From: Turnera subulata
Lineage: Eukaryota; Streptophyta; Magnoliopsida; Malpighiales; Passifloraceae
Assembly (NCBI GenBank): GCA_028386065.3
Contig: JAKUCV010000237.1
Span: 2,661 to 66,660 of the forward strand
DNA length: 64,000 nucleotides
Reading direction: 5' to 3'
Shown: in pieces, positions 24,053 through 36,330 of the stretch
Position numbering within the stretch: the stretch's first letter is position 1
Layout of the letters: every line of letters begins with the position of its first letter
Notes under the pieces: model-generated
Told to the model about the DNA's origin: nothing
Database searches by the model: none
Seen by the model: the letters and a program-made list of their open reading frames with translations, nothing else
Translations under genes and position numbers: made by a program

Positions 24053-25146
24053 TTAATTATTTTGTTCACCAGTCATCCCCCTGTCTCCACTGCAACAGAA
24101 GAAGTGTGGCAGCTTGACTCGACCACAGCTCCTGCAGACAAAAAATAAAGTGACAGGGGCAGTTGAAGTTGCACACCAATTCGCTGATACTTACGATCAA
24201 AGAATAACGTTGGAAGCAATCACATCCAGGTGTTGAATTTAGAAAACAAGACACAACGTCCACTATATGAATAAGTAATGTATTCAGTCATGCAAAAGTA
24301 AGAGAAGCAAGCTTAATTTAGCTTGTGGAGTTTGTTATTGTCATCTATTGCTTTCATAAGGCTTTACTGCTTCAACTTGTATCATTTCCTGATTGATTTC
24401 TGTTGTTTGAATATCTTTGAAAAGAAATACAAAATATGCAGAGTAGAATTATCTATAAAAACATAGGATTAGAGGCAAACTAAACCTCACTCCATAGAGA
24501 AGGTGAAATTTCCCTGTGTTACAAACAACAGCAGTCTTCAGCATACCGTGATAAGACTTTTCTTTTTCTTCTTCTTCTTTTCTCAAATAAAATAACAATC
24601 TTCTAAAGAAAATTGGCAATAAAGGTTGGAGAAAAGCTAACCTGCAACGAATAATAACTGGAATCGGCTTCAACGCCTTTGGTCCATTTCTTATGCCTCT
24701 CTTATGTTTAGAGACCTGCAAGATTGAAGCATCCTCGACAATCACCACCAGCCACGAAAACACTGAGTACCCTAAAACCTTACACCCTAGGAAGAGCAAT
24801 TAAAAAAAGAAAAAAGCAAGAAGAAAAGGTTTTGAGGGAAAGGGCACTTTTTGCAAGCTCAAGTGAACGAAGACTTAACCTTCTTCTTGGGAACAGCCAT
24901 GAGTTCCATAGACCCACCACCGGAGAAGAAACTTGGGGGCCCGAAGCGAAAGTTGTTGCTGCTGTCGGCATCTGGGCTTGGATCGAACTCAGGCAGGACC
25001 AGCGGCGGAGAAGAGACTGCTGCCTGGTGGAGAGAGGCATCCAACGGCGGAGGCATTGCCGCCACGTGGTTGCACCTCCTGAATAGTGACGTGCAACTGT
25101 TGCCGCCAGAAGAGGCGGCTTTGAGCATCCCCTGTCTCAGCGCCAT
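24053..25146 (-). CDS. Mitochondrial large ribosomal subunit protein bL32-like (3 exons, 139 aa)
   Basis: bL32 is a small zinc-ribbon protein of the large ribosomal subunit. Exons on the minus strand are 25146-24880, 24715-24642 and 24131-24053, totalling 420 nt with phase kept. The product has an N-terminal extension, MALRQGMLKAASSGG..., rich in Ser, Arg and Ala, which fits a mitochondrial presequence. The bL32 core follows: MELMAVPKKKVSKHKRG, NGPKALKPIPVIIRC and CRSCGRVKLPHFFCC, with the zinc ligands in CxxC...CC. The core starts at the usual AVPKKK. The upstream in-frame ATG at 25230 would add 28 residues; I chose 25146 because MALR is the typical start of the plant protein. Exons 2 and 3 are separated by a ~510-bp intron. 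Confidence 0.9.
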
Positions 25147-25784
25147 CGTGTTGTGTAGATTGGAGAGCGCAAAACTGCAAAATGACTGTATCAGGTGTGT
25201 TTGTGTATGGTGTGTGGACGAGTACAACATTAGAAAGAAACAAGGAATATGAAAAATCGGGGACGAGCTTCTAATCTTGGCTGTGCAAACAACTCCATAG
25301 AAAATACAGAAAAAAATTGAAGGAGGGGAAATGAAGCGAAAGGATTACAGCAAACCAAAGTATAGAGAAAGCTTATTAGAGTGGGATAAGATAACAATGA
25401 ATACATGTAAAATAGACGCGTGTGATATCATAGAAAACATTTCTTACCAGGTTAGGGAGAGGTGAAGAGAACGCCGTCAACAATGGTGGCAGGCGCTGGT
25501 AGCAAACCTGATGACGAAGAAGAAGGTGAATTTGGGGGATTTTTTTGGAATAGGGTAACCTGTTTATTTCAGTGAGTGTTTGAGAGACGAAAAAAACAAA
25601 AAAAAAAGACGAACAAAACAAAAGGCTAGGGTTTTGCTTTTTTTTTTTCTTTTAAAAGAAACTACGTCGTTTAACCGTTTATAGAGAACTAGAATTAAGG
25701 GCATCTGACCCGTTGACGACCCGGATAATCGTGTCCGGTTCAAACGGTTACCCCAAACTGTCAGAAACCAGCCGGTCCAAAACG
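25147..25784. other. 5' flank of the bL32-like gene
   Basis: Upstream region with CT-rich leader-like sequence on the minus strand and poly-T/poly-A tracts. No other gene or clear core promoter motif was found. Confidence 0.35.
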
Positions 25785-25794
25785 GTTATTTTAA

Positions 25795-27535
25795 GGGATA
25801 ATTGCACCGCAAGTCCTATAACAATTCTCCAAAATTCATTTGAGTCCTAAAAGTGAAAAACGACTCATTTGAGTCCTATAACGTTTAAAAGGAACACCAA
25901 ACGAGTCCCCGTTCATGTTTCCGTCAATTTTTTGCTGACCTGGCCGTTATCTGATTATGTGGAAAATAATTAGTAGAAAATAACAATTATGTGGAAAATA
26001 AGGTAAACAAAATAAAATTAACAAAAAAAAACGAATTTCAAAATTTGAAATTAACAATTAATACATGACCATTAGTGACAATTAATGATAATTATTATCA
26101 TAATTAGGATTCAATTACTTTAACAAAATAAAACACACCCACACATTCATCCCTTTCCTCACGCCCACCCTCTTCTTCATGCCGCCCACCCTCTTTCTTT
26201 TTCTCCTCCTTTTTCTCTAAATTGCAGCCCTTCATCAACTCACCATCCGCCGCCACCACCCCGCTTACCAAATCGTCGTCGTCGCCGCCTTGCCCTTGCA
26301 TCAAAACCGACCCTGAAGTTACAACTCGGGGGGAGGGGGAGGGGGAGTAGGGGTGCGGGTGTTTGGGTGTGGAGACAGAGCTCAGCATCGGATCCGGACC
26401 AGACCTGCCTTTCCACCGTCTCCGTCGTCTTCACCCTCCCCGCCTACTGAATCACGATGAACCAAAATAAAAACCCACCATACATTCTTCCTCACGCCTC
26501 TTTTTTTTACTTCGGTGGAAAGAAAAATCACCTTGACAGAGTAGATCCAAAGAGAAAAAGAAAAAGGAGAAGAAAGATTTGGTGAGGGCATATCCTTTTG
26601 CGGTGAAGCTTGGAAGAGGGAGATAGTTTTTCTTGTGGTTAAGGTGTTAAAAGGCTCTGGTGGTGGTGGAGAAGAAGAGTGTTAGAAGACTAGAGGGATT
26701 GAGAAGACAAATAGACAAAGGAGATAAAAAAGAGAGAAAGAAGAAAAAGGGAACAATATTTGTTGGCGGAGGAGATTCATCGCCGGAGAAGGATAGTTTT
26801 TCGTATTGTGTGGGGTGTGGGTAGAACTCTCTTTGGTTTTGTGTGGAGAAGAAAGCCTCGCTGGAAATTTTTTCTTTCTTTTAGATTATTGCAGCCATGC
26901 ATCAATTCACCACCCACGGCCGCCACCCCTATTTACCAAATCGCTGCCGCCTTGCCCTTCCTACCCTATCCTTCCTATTTCTTCCCCAATCTCGTTTGAT
27001 TTTCTTTCTATGTTTGTTGGGCTTTGATTAATTGGTTGTGTTGTGATCGGTGGGGATTCGATTGTTGTTGAGAATTTTTGCAAAGTCATGGATTTGTTGA
27101 GTTGATGAGGTTGTATGTGGCCGGATTTTTTTCACTTTTTTTGGCATTTGGGGAATGAATGAAGCTGTGACATAGTTGATGATTATTTTTTGAAGATTTT
27201 TTTTTAAAAAAATTTGGCCCGGGGAAACCTTCAATTTAGGTTAGGTCTGTTATTATTTTTCTGTTTATTATTTTTTAAAAAAAGAAAAAAGAGATTAAGA
27301 ATTTGTTTTTTATGTGATTTGGTAGCCCACGTGGCATATTATCCTTGTCAGCATTGAAGTGAATCTGATGTGGACCTAGAAAAGTCAAAGATAACGAAAA
27401 AATTGACGGAAACATGAACGGGGATTCGTTTGGTGTTCTTTTCAAACGTTATAGGACTCGAATGAGTCGTTTTTCGCTTTTAGGACTCAAATGAATTTTG
27501 GAGAATTGTTATAGGACTTGCAGTGCAATTATCCC
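25795..27535. mobile_element. Mutator-like (possible Pack-MULE) element with ~140-bp TIRs
   Basis: The element starts GGGATAATTGCACCGCAAG and ends with the inverse, giving terminal inverted repeats of roughly 140 bp with few mismatches (25795-~25937 and ~27395-27535). It is flanked by a perfect 10-bp direct repeat, GTTATTTTAA, at 25785-25794 and 27536-27545, in the size range of Mutator target duplications. No transposase is visible, so it is non-autonomous. The interior is GC-rich in places and holds two copies of a ~75-bp Pro/Ala-coding-like block (26218-26293 and 26885-26956), as if fragments of a host gene were captured and duplicated. Confidence 0.85.
26218..26956 (+). repeat. Duplicated ~75-bp GC-rich block inside the Mutator-like element
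   Basis: 26218-26293 and 26885-26956 share ATTGCAGCC, TCATCAA/CATCAA, TCACCA, CCGCCACC, TTACCAAATCG and GCCGCCTTGCCCTT in the same order. The copies are direct repeats with substitutions and small indels. They lie within GC-rich tracts that contrast with the AT-rich surroundings. Confidence 0.65.
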
Positions 27536-27545
27536 GTTATTTTAA

Positions 27546-27902
27546 CATGAAGGTTCGGTCAGTTCGCGCCCATCTGGTCCGGTTTTAATGATATTGTTTT
27601 TTTATTTTACACATTACAAATCAAGGCTGATGATTTTTCTTCATGACGTTCATGTTTTTTTTTTTTTTACACATTACAAGTCGTCATGATATTTATTTTT
27701 CTAAAAAATTTAGTTGAAATAAAATTATTATTGTTATAATTTTGGAGTTATTAACAAATAAATATGTGATTAATTTATTCTCTTATATATTTTTTCTGGA
27801 AATTCAATTCAAATAAAATTAATCTTGACCGATCAAATAGGGGGAGGAGTAAGAATCAATTCGATTCCACTAATAGTGGTAAAACCACACACCATGAGTA
27901 CA
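27546..27902. other. AT-rich spacer between MULE and solo LTR
   Basis: Contains two TTTTTTTACACATTACAA(G/A)TC stretches (~27597-27620 and ~27655-27680), a short direct duplication. No gene or element ends were recognised. Confidence 0.4.
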
Positions 27903-27907
27903 TTAAA

Positions 27908-30900
27908 TGAAACACCCCGGTCAAAATTTACCCATCAAATAGTAAATACCAAGCAACAGTGCCGACAAGTGGCACAAACTGTGTAATACAACAGAAACTC
28001 GGCCCATTGGCCTAAAATAATAACAATTACCCGACTTTGGGTACCTCAACAACATTAGCAGAACGGAAGCATTTATAAACTCAAAGTCAACATATACAAG
28101 CCAGATGCAACTAATGGATCCGTGTCCTGCTCGAGGGTACACTGCAGCCGCCGGAATGCATTCTTGACCTAATCTGCAAAACTGTGTGAGGGGTGAGACC
28201 AACCACTGTCTCACCGATAAACTAATAAACCGAAGTATACAAGCAACCGCAATAACATCAAACATCTCATCAGGATAACATGAGAAGTACAGTAAAACGC
28301 AACATCACGCAATCTGCATTAACAACATAGTAATCACAAGCACAATTAAACACAATGAATACTGAACACAATACTCAAACATCATGCAATCAAGATATCA
28401 CACCACAGTGGCAAAAGAACAATTACAAGTATTATCAGAATCATCAACCAACCAAAGGGAAAGGAGTTCCTCAAAGTTATGTCACCGTCAATAACCTCGT
28501 TAACAACCGATGTGACCCCACAATTTCATTCCTCGTCAGAATGTATCTACCGTCCTCTCACTACTAGACATCCTACGTTGGGTTTGAGAAGTTTGGTTAT
28601 TTAATTTATTAGGGCCCTGTCATAAGTCAGATGTTGGTCGTGCCGCGGTAGCCAAGCTACCTAGCCCATGGATCCCGCACTGGTACCTCCACGTAAAATA
28701 ATCATAGGACCGTTACGGGTCCAAATCAAATCACAGGCCGCTACGGGCCAAATCAAGATCACAGGGTCGTTACGGACCCAGACTACCGCCTCAGGCCGTA
28801 CCACCATCCAACCGTGACAATTAGTATTCTTTTATTATTTATTTTTCCCTCCGACTTTCAACGATCCGAACAACATCACGTGATCAGCTTTGGTCGTACC
28901 AGGTTATCAACACATTCCAAGTGCCAGATCAAAATAAGACCCGGGATCAACATCCCAATAATCCATACCAAGGATCAACATCCTTAAACAAATAACCGAT
29001 CATGGCCACCACAAAACTTATCTCCAACCATCAGGTCGTACCTCAACTTTTCACGTGATGTTAAATGGTAGAACATTACCATTCCAATATCTCATCGTAA
29101 TCACAGTTCCCGAGTAGGCTCTCAGCCTCACAGCTCACCTGGAAAACACATCTCAACATAACTGGAATCTCAACCATAAAGCTTAGTCCACAGCTACCAG
29201 ACTCACAACCTCTGATAGTAGTCTAATATCAACAACAAACCGAGATTCATAAAGAATTCACCGAAATCAGTCACAAGATTCTCCATCAACAATAATCACA
29301 AAATTCATACGAATTCATTGAGCTCAATCATATGATTCAAACCATTAATAATATTCACAGAAGTCTTAACAACTCAGCAGTTCAATCAAGCAATTCCAGT
29401 ATCGGAAACACCACAAGATGAATCTCAACAGAATCCAACAATTCAAAATCAAGGCAAGCATCACATCAGGCATTTCAACAGAATCCAACATGCCATAATC
29501 ACAGCAAGTGTCAGTACGATCATAATAACAAATAATTCAAACAGCAGCTAGAGTATCACAGGCAGCATACCGAAGTTTATAAGTTTATATCCTCACCTGG
29601 TATGTCTCTGAACCAACAAATAATCCATATAGCTTTATCTGACCCTAATGGTTCGTTCTCGGGTTCGCCGGAAAATTTCCAAGACACCGGAAACTCGCCG
29701 AATTTCGGCCAGTGTACTGTTCACCACGACAGTAGAACGTTCCTCAATGGCTCTGTCAGTGTTCATCTTCCAACAAAATACCAAAACCACAACACCAGGA
29801 CAATAACCTGACCATCAGCAAGCATACCAATCCCACGGCCACACACCGGTGACTGGTATTCCACCACACGGCAGCATTCACCATCCCGAGCATCATCACC
29901 CACGTCCACAGCAGCATCAGCAGATCCATGTCCACATATACACACCCACCTCGGCAAACCCCCAAACACAACACAACCAAACAGAATCGGTCAACATGAA
30001 ACCGAAACAACAAGACCCGATTACAACAATCGGAAGAGAAGGGATTAAGGAAAGCAGAAGAGGGAAGGGTAAGAATCGTTGTCGGTCTTACCCACACATC
30101 CGTGAAAAGGGCGACGGTTCATAGGTGAGAGTGGTGGCTACCGTGGCGCCTGAGCTCAAATGCTCGGCCTCGTGCTCGTACACCGGAGACAGGGGAGACG
30201 CGGTTGACGGTTTCAAGGAGGAGGCGCGAGAGGACAGAGGGGGTGGGAGATCGGCGGTCGTTCCTCGTCTTGGTGGTGTCGAGCTTGACTCGACTATGGC
30301 GGCGGTTGCGAGCAGGAGCAGAGAGGAAAGGAGGTTGGCAGCGACGACGGATCCTTTGCCTCGAAAGAGATCGTGAACGGAGACTAAGGAGGCGGTTTGG
30401 GAAGGTAGAGGCGGCTGTGTTTGGTGGTGGCAGAAACGGTGAAGGGTGGAGGAAGACGAAGGAGGAGCAGAGATGTCGATGGTGGTCTTGGGTTGGCGGT
30501 GCAAAGTAGGAGAAGGGAAAGAAGGAAGAGGAAAAGGAAAGGAAGAGGATGTGAAGGGAGAGGGATTGGGTTTCGGTGAGTAGAAGTAAAAGGAGAGGAA
30601 GGAGGAAAAGATATAGAAGGTGAAGAGAATAAGAATCAGAGAAAATTAAGAGGAAGGGGGCTGGTTGGTGGAGAAGAATGGTGAGTGGAGTGAAGAATAA
30701 AAAGAAAGAAGGAATAAATAAATAAGTGCATAAAAGGAAAAGGATTAAAGAAAAGGTGGGGCGGCCGGTTGGTAGTGGTGAGGAAAGGAAAAGAAAATGA
30801 CAAAAGGGAAAAAGTAAGAAAAGATGGGAGGGAAGAAAAAGAAGGAAGAGGGGGCCGGTTGGGAGAAAAAACGGGAGAGAGAGGGAGAGCACGTGCTGTC

Positions 30901-31237
30901 GAGCAATTATTGGTGCCAAGAATATATGTATATATTTCACTTTAAATTTTTATTAATAAATTATTTGAATAAATATTTTGACATAACAATAATAAATATA
31001 TTAATAGTGCTATTAATGATAAAGAAAACAATAATAACGTTAATATTATCAGTAATAAAATAAAAAAAAGATAACAATATTTATAATGTTAATTGCCAAA
31101 GTTTTCATAAAAGAAATCGATATGAAAATTAACTTGAAATAGAAGAATTCTTAATTAACTGCGATAAAATTTTATTCACCACCGTAAAGTCAAAATAAAA
31201 CGGTAAAATTAATAGAAATTTTACCCGGGTCGTTACA
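27908..31237 (-). mobile_element. Solo LTR, minus strand, 3.3 kb, same lineage as 1252-5559
   Basis: On the plus strand it runs from TGAAACACCCCGG to ACCCGGGTCGTTACA, the inverse of the solo LTR at 1252-5559. A perfect 5-bp target duplication, TTAAA, lies at 27903-27907 and 31238-31242. It shares internal blocks with that LTR, including a GAACAGT...CCGGTGTC...TTTCCGGCGA stretch (~29660-29730, inverse). It also has a CT-rich block on its sense strand (30119-30940) that gives a 273-aa low-complexity open frame, which I do not call as a gene. Palindromic units occur at ~28705-28990. Confidence 0.9.
28705..28990 (-). repeat. Short palindromic units in the second solo LTR
   Basis: Units include GGACCGTTACGGGTCC, GGCCGCTACGGGCC, GGGTCGTTACGGACCC, GGGATCAACATCCC and AGGATCAACATCCTT. 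The two arms of each unit stay complementary although their sequence differs from unit to unit. The cluster occupies the same place near the LTR 3' end as in its relatives. Confidence 0.7.
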
Positions 31238-31339
31238 TTAAAACACAAACAATATCAATATGAAAATAATACAGAATAATACCAGAAATAAGGTAGGCAT
31301 CCCTGTAACTACTCAATCAGGACAAATAGTTTGAAACAA

Positions 31340-31700
31340 TCCTTATACTCTCACTCTCACTGACAATTTAGTGCTCCATTTTATCATCTAAAGGCCATGT
31401 CACGTGATAGACATTGGTCGTGCCTGGTAGTCACAGCCTGTGGATCCTGCATTGGTACCTCAACGTAAAACTACAACTATGGATGTCTGCGGGCAAATAA
31501 TAACTACACAAAAACCGCACAAACCCCAAGACCCTCACGGCTGGAGATGGAAAACCGCAAGACCTTTCCTCCTAGACGAGCCAAAATTATATGACAATCC
31601 ATCAAACACAACAACAACAACCGAGAGGCGCAAAACTACAAGACCCTCTCAGGACTACCATCTGGCCAAACCAACCGCTATCATCGTGACTCTCTCTCTC
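31340..31700 (-). mobile_element. Decayed LTR fragment related to the solo LTRs
   Basis: The stretch around 31395-31460 (CACGTGATAGACATTGGTCG, TGCCTGGTAG, GGATCCTGCATTGGTACCTC) matches the palindrome-flanking region of the solo LTRs at ~5010-5040 (inverse) and ~28625-28695. Neither end is intact, so it is an older truncated copy. Its exact limits are uncertain. Confidence 0.5.
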
Positions 31701-31745
31701 TCTCTCCCTCCCTCTCTCTATCTCTCGCTCTCTCCCTCTCCCTCC
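31689..31745. repeat. (CT)n-type microsatellite
   Basis: An interrupted CT/CTC run. It gives rise to low-complexity open frames that are not genes. Confidence 0.8.
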
Positions 31746-32298
31746 GTCCCTCGCCCCCGATAACGTCACAATCACAACAACCTCTTATCTTTCTCTTTAA
31801 TTCTGATCTTGAGCTGGTAAACAGCAACACGATGCTCTCCAGATATTTTAACAAACCATCACAATATAAACGACCCATAACGGATGTCATCAGTAGACAT
31901 CACACCACTCAAGTGACAGGTAGCCGTAGAAGGTATATCACACAACTAGCAACATTTATAATCATAACATCAACAATGCACCAACAATAAACACATACCA
32001 TAAAATATTGTTACCGTTAGCCCGTGCCTCGCAGGCGGCTCGACATACATAATTTATTCATCCTAAACTTGGTGTCATAATTCTCCGGAAGTTCGTCAGC
32101 AACTTCCGCTCCTTCGTTATCAACTCCTATATTAATAGCAACCATAATCACATAAGATACACGTGATGTATGTTATCGGGTAAAACCGCATCATCATTAC
32201 TGTTTATAAAAATATTGTTTGTGTACGTACCATGTATACAGGAACAATCAATTAAATTGGTCACATTAGGGGACTTATATTGAACCATTTTAAAAAAA
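31746..32298. other. Intergenic DNA, no gene seen
   Basis: No coding region is supported. The part up to ~32050 may continue the decayed LTR fragment, but I could not confirm this. Confidence 0.35.
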
Positions 32299-32556
32299 GG
32301 TTTTTCTATCTTGTGCCCTAGGGGCACATGATAAGCCACCAAATAAGGAAATGAATTCCCCCAATTAATGAATATCATTCTCCTAGTGACTGAATTAACC
32401 TTTCATGGTTATGTTTTGAATTAATTACACAACACAATCATTATTTGTGGAAGGGTTATTTTAGTCACTAAGGAAATGATATTCATTAATTGCGAGAATT
32501 CATTTCCTTATTTGGTGGCTTATCCTGTGCCCCTAGGTCACAAGATAGAAAAACCC
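32299..32556. mobile_element. Foldback MITE, ~258 bp
   Basis: The two halves are inverted copies over ~110 bp, starting GGTTTTTCTATCTTGTG and including CCTAGGGGCAC, AAATAAGGAAATGAATT and ATTAATGAATATCATT. The flanks TTTAAAAAAA and TTTAAAAAA are compatible with a ~9-bp target duplication, as for Mutator-type MITEs, but homopolymer makes this ambiguous. There is no coding capacity. A related but shorter fragment lies near 50470-50575. Confidence 0.8.
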
Positions 32557-33245
32557 TTTAAAAAATTATCAATTCAACAATTTGATAGTTTTTTTAATTT
32601 TTAAACATCTTATATCATGAAAGAAGGAGAGTGATATTTATTGGGGGTTAGACTATAGACCTATTATCTTATTTTGAAAGGATTTATCGCATTTATATGA
32701 TTTTTTTTTAATGAAACTCGCATTTATTATCTTACTTAGTGAGGATCCGTGGATCTACAGCCCGAGTGTCTCCTCTTTATTTCTTTTTTTCAGAAATGAT
32801 TTGCTTGCTAATTTGTAATGGAAATAATCCAACTGTGCATTGATGTTAATTCATTGGATTTCGGAATTAATTACTGTGATGGAATTGTAAAGATAGAGAT
32901 TATTATAGTAAATTGGTCATTGCCCATGATATGTATACTAATCAAAACTTCATCCGCCGACAAGCAGTGAGAGGAGTTATGACAAGTGAATTATTTATGT
33001 TACCCAAAAACAACCGGAAAGGATACAAACCTTCAACAGTTCAACGTTTCTAAACTAAGACTAGGTTCTTCTTCTCTGACAATTAAATAAAAAAGAGAGA
33101 GGCTTGGCTCTTCTTCTGCTGCTGCAGGGCATCAATCTGGTGGAGGAGGAGCGAAACCCAGTCCTCGTTTTTATCTTTTTCTGTTGCCTTGCCTTCTAGC
33201 AGGGCAATAAACGCGAACCTGAAGAACCTACGAATCCGCAACTGA
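32557..33245. other. 5' flank of the fucosyltransferase gene
   Basis: AT-rich to ~33000, then CT-rich. The last ~180 bases before 33246 have more balanced composition and are probably 5' UTR. No convincing core promoter motif stands out. Confidence 0.4.
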
Positions 33246-35225
33246 ATGGATCGGGCCAGGCGGCGACCATCACCGTCCCAGAGCCCATATCCAGCCCCCC
33301 TCAACCAACTCTCCGGAATCCTCCAAGCCAAGCGACTCGGATCCAGTGCGATGCGCCTCACCAAGATCTTCGCCGGTTGCTTACTCTCCCTTCCCTTCTT
33401 CGTCCTGATCTCCATTGTGCTCCGACACCCCTCCTCCGATCGCACTTCGGGCTTCGCCGACGCCAGAGTTATCGATTTCGTGGCCTCTCACAACTCCACC
33501 CCAACTGTCCGCCCCCAGGGTGAGTTCACATTTCCACTCCTGTTGTTCTTCGTGCCTTCTTTCCCTTTTTTGGGCCGTTCTACTCAATCTAATGGTTAAT
33601 GCAGTAGTTTTTGTTATTAATTATTACATTCTGGATGAAATTTTGCTGTCCGAACTGTGGTGCTTGTTTCCTTCTGTCTTTGACCAGTTAAATTTTGTAT
33701 CTTTCCGAATTTGGCATAGATTTGATCTTGTTGGTTTTAGTTATAACTTGTACTAATGTCCTTAATGCCAATTCAATTCATAGGATCCCAAGAGGCTAAT
33801 ATTGACAAGCTTCTTGGTGGACTTCTTGCGAGAGATGGGTTTGATGAGAGCAGGTGTGCCAGTAGGTTTGGCTCCTATTTGTACCGCAAGGCTTCATCCC
33901 ACAAGCCTTCGCCGTATCTCATTTCCAGGCTCAGAAGATACGAGGATCTGCACAAACGTTGCGGTCCGGATTCGGAATCCTACAGGGCAGCCCTTGAGCA
34001 ACTCAAGTCTGGCACTAAGATTGGTTCCACTGACTGTAATTATCTTGTGTGGATGTCCTTTAGTGGCTTGGGAAACAGGATATTAGCCCTTGCTTCCACT
34101 TTCCTTTATGCGCTCCTCACAGACAGAGTCTTGCTTATTGATCGAGGAAAGGACATGGAAGATCTCTTCTGCGAGCCGTTCCCAGAGAAGTCATGGCTGC
34201 TGCCCTTGGATTTTCCTCTTCTCGATCAGTTCAATAGCTTTAATCCCAACTCTACTCATTGTCATGGGAATATGCTCAAGACTAATGCCATGAACACTTC
34301 ATCCGGGGTGATACCGTCACACTTGTATCTGCATCTCGTTCATGATTATGGCGATCATGATAAGCTTTTCTTCTGCGACGATGAACAATCTCTTCTTGCT
34401 AAAGTCCCCTGGTTGATAATGAAGACGGATAACTACTTTGTCCCCTCTCTTTTCTTGATTACATCCTTTGAGCAAGAACTGGGCAGATTATTTCCGGAGA
34501 AAGGAACCGTTTTTCACCATCTGGGCCGGTACCTTTTCCATCCTTCCAATCATGTCTGGGCACTGATCACCAGATACCATCAAACTTATTTGGCAAAGGC
34601 AGATGAGAGTATTGGCATTCAAGTAAGAGTCTTTGATTCAAGACCTGGTCCCTTCAAACATGTCATGGATCAGATTTTAGCTTGTACTTTAAAGGAGAAG
34701 TTGTTGCCTGAAGTTGACATGCAGGACTCTGTCGTCACTGTGTCAGAGAACCCAAAACTGAAAGTTGTCCTCATGACTTCCCTGAATGCAGGATACTCTG
34801 AAAATCTCAGGGACTTGTACTGGGAACATCCAACCATCACTGGGGAAGTCGTTGGGGTATACCAGCCAAGCCATGAGGAATATCAACAAACGGAGAGGCA
34901 GATGCACAACAGAAAGGCATGGGCAGAAATGTATCTTCTCAGTTTGACTGATGCGTTAGTCACAAGCGCATGGTCAACTTTTGGGTATGTTGCTCAAGGT
35001 CTTGGAGGTATGAGGCCATGGATTCTCTACAAGCCTGAAAATGAGACAACCCCTGATCCTGCTTGTCAACGAGCCATGTCAATGGAGCCTTGTTTCCATG
35101 CTCCTCCCTTTTACGATTGCAAGGCAAAGACAGGAATTGATACAGGTAAGATTGTCCCTCATGTTAGACATTGTGAGGACATGAGCTGGGGGCTAAAGGT
35201 GGTTGATAGCCATGATGAGTTATAG
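33246..35225 (+). CDS. FUT1: Xyloglucan-type alpha-1,2-fucosyltransferase, GT37 (2 exons, 571 aa)
   Basis: GT37 enzymes transfer fucose from GDP-fucose onto galactose side chains of cell-wall polymers, chiefly xyloglucan, in the Golgi. Exon 1 is 33246-33519 (donor CAGG|GTGAGT) and exon 2 is 33784-35225 (acceptor ATAG); they join in phase. The protein has a basic cytosolic tail, one signal anchor at residues ~40-59 (IFAGCLLSLPFFVLISIVL), a variable stem, and the catalytic domain. Family motifs are visible: GLGNRILALASTFLYALLTDR (~186-206), IGIQVRVFD (~368-376) and TSAWSTFGYVAQGLGGMRPW (~485-504). Several Asn-X-Ser/Thr sites fit a luminal domain. Length matches the family (~550 aa). An internal ATG at 33351 would still keep the anchor. 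Xyloglucan specificity versus an arabinogalactan-fucosylating relative is not proven. Confidence 0.92.
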
Positions 35226-35396
35226 CTGCCGTGGATTTTTTTTTCCATGCTCCTCCCTTTTACGATTGCAAGGCAAAGACAGGAATTGATACAGGTAAGA
35301 TTGTCCCTCATGTTAGACATTGTGAGGACATGAGCTGGGGGCTAAAGGTGGTTGATGGCCATGAAGAGTTATAGCTGCCGTGGATTTTTTTTCTTC
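35094..35396 (+). repeat. 149-bp tandem duplication of the FUT gene 3' end
   Basis: 35094-35242 and 35243-~35391 are nearly identical direct copies. Each includes the last ~43 codons, the stop codon and a few bases of 3' UTR. They differ at a few positions, for example GATAGCCATGATGAG in copy 1 and GATGGCCATGAAGAG in copy 2. Copy 1 is in frame with the gene and stops it; copy 2 lies wholly in the 3' UTR. Confidence 0.95.
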
Positions 35397-36330
35397 TTCT
35401 CTGTTTGACAATTTTGCATAGAGGATAGAGCTGTAGGTGTAAAATATTAATCGATTTGGCACTGAGGTCAGGGAGGAAATGTACTGGGATAGCTCGGATC
35501 TGTTTCCGAGGCACTTCTTTGTTGTTCTTCTTGAATTCAATTAGGAATGGGAATGTTGTAGAATTCGAAATGCTGTAATTGTTTCTGCATGTTTAGTTAA
35601 ATTTTCGCACCAATCTAAAGGGCAGGGTGAGCCAATTGTTTTTCTGTTAGATCAAGATTGACTAAGTGGACCTTTTTGTCATGGAAACGGGTAAATCTTG
35701 TTCTGTTTCTTGAATTGGAGGCATCACCTTCTTGAGCTCTGTCTGGAGACTGGAGTTTTTCTTTTCTTTTCTATTTTTGAAGTGCTTAGCCCCAGACCGC
35801 CAGTAACTGATATGTTAGAATCTAAACATTAACGTCGTTTGATTTCGATCGAAACAGGTATTATAAGAGAAGGGTTGGATGTGGGAAGTTATTCAATTAA
35901 TTTAAATGAAAGTTAAAAGATTTAATCCAAAGCCATATCATCAAACTCAGAGAAGTTGAATCATATCCATGTCACATTTTACAGTAAGCAATTTCAAGAA
36001 TAAACTTGTTGCCAGGGGAATCAAATTGTTGAATCGACATATGCTCGGTTGACATATATATTTCTATTCATATTTCTTACAAAAAAAGTGTTGTAATACA
36101 AGGACTAGACATCAATGATAAGAGAATGAACAAATAGATCATCGTTGATACATAGTTCAAAATTTCAACGATGATGCCTACAATGATATTAGTGCAATCA
36201 AAATTTAGCATCCTATCTTTGGGCATGCATTGAAAATACCCAAACCCGTAGGAGCTAGGAAAATTTTCATATATGCTTGCTTGCTTCATTAGCTATTAAA
36301 AATCCGACCCGAGCTAGCTATAATAATATT
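35397..36330. other. FUT 3' flank and intergenic DNA
   Basis: The first few hundred bases are presumably 3' UTR of the fucosyltransferase gene. The rest is AT-rich, with no gene or repeat ends recognised. Confidence 0.4.

Noticed and set aside
26104..26434. Overlapping minus-strand frames in the Mutator-like element
   Set aside because: Low-complexity products of GC-rich captured DNA; no family recognised and no clear start or splice context.
30119..30940. 273-aa minus-strand open frame
   Set aside because: Same low-complexity LTR block in the second solo LTR; not a gene.
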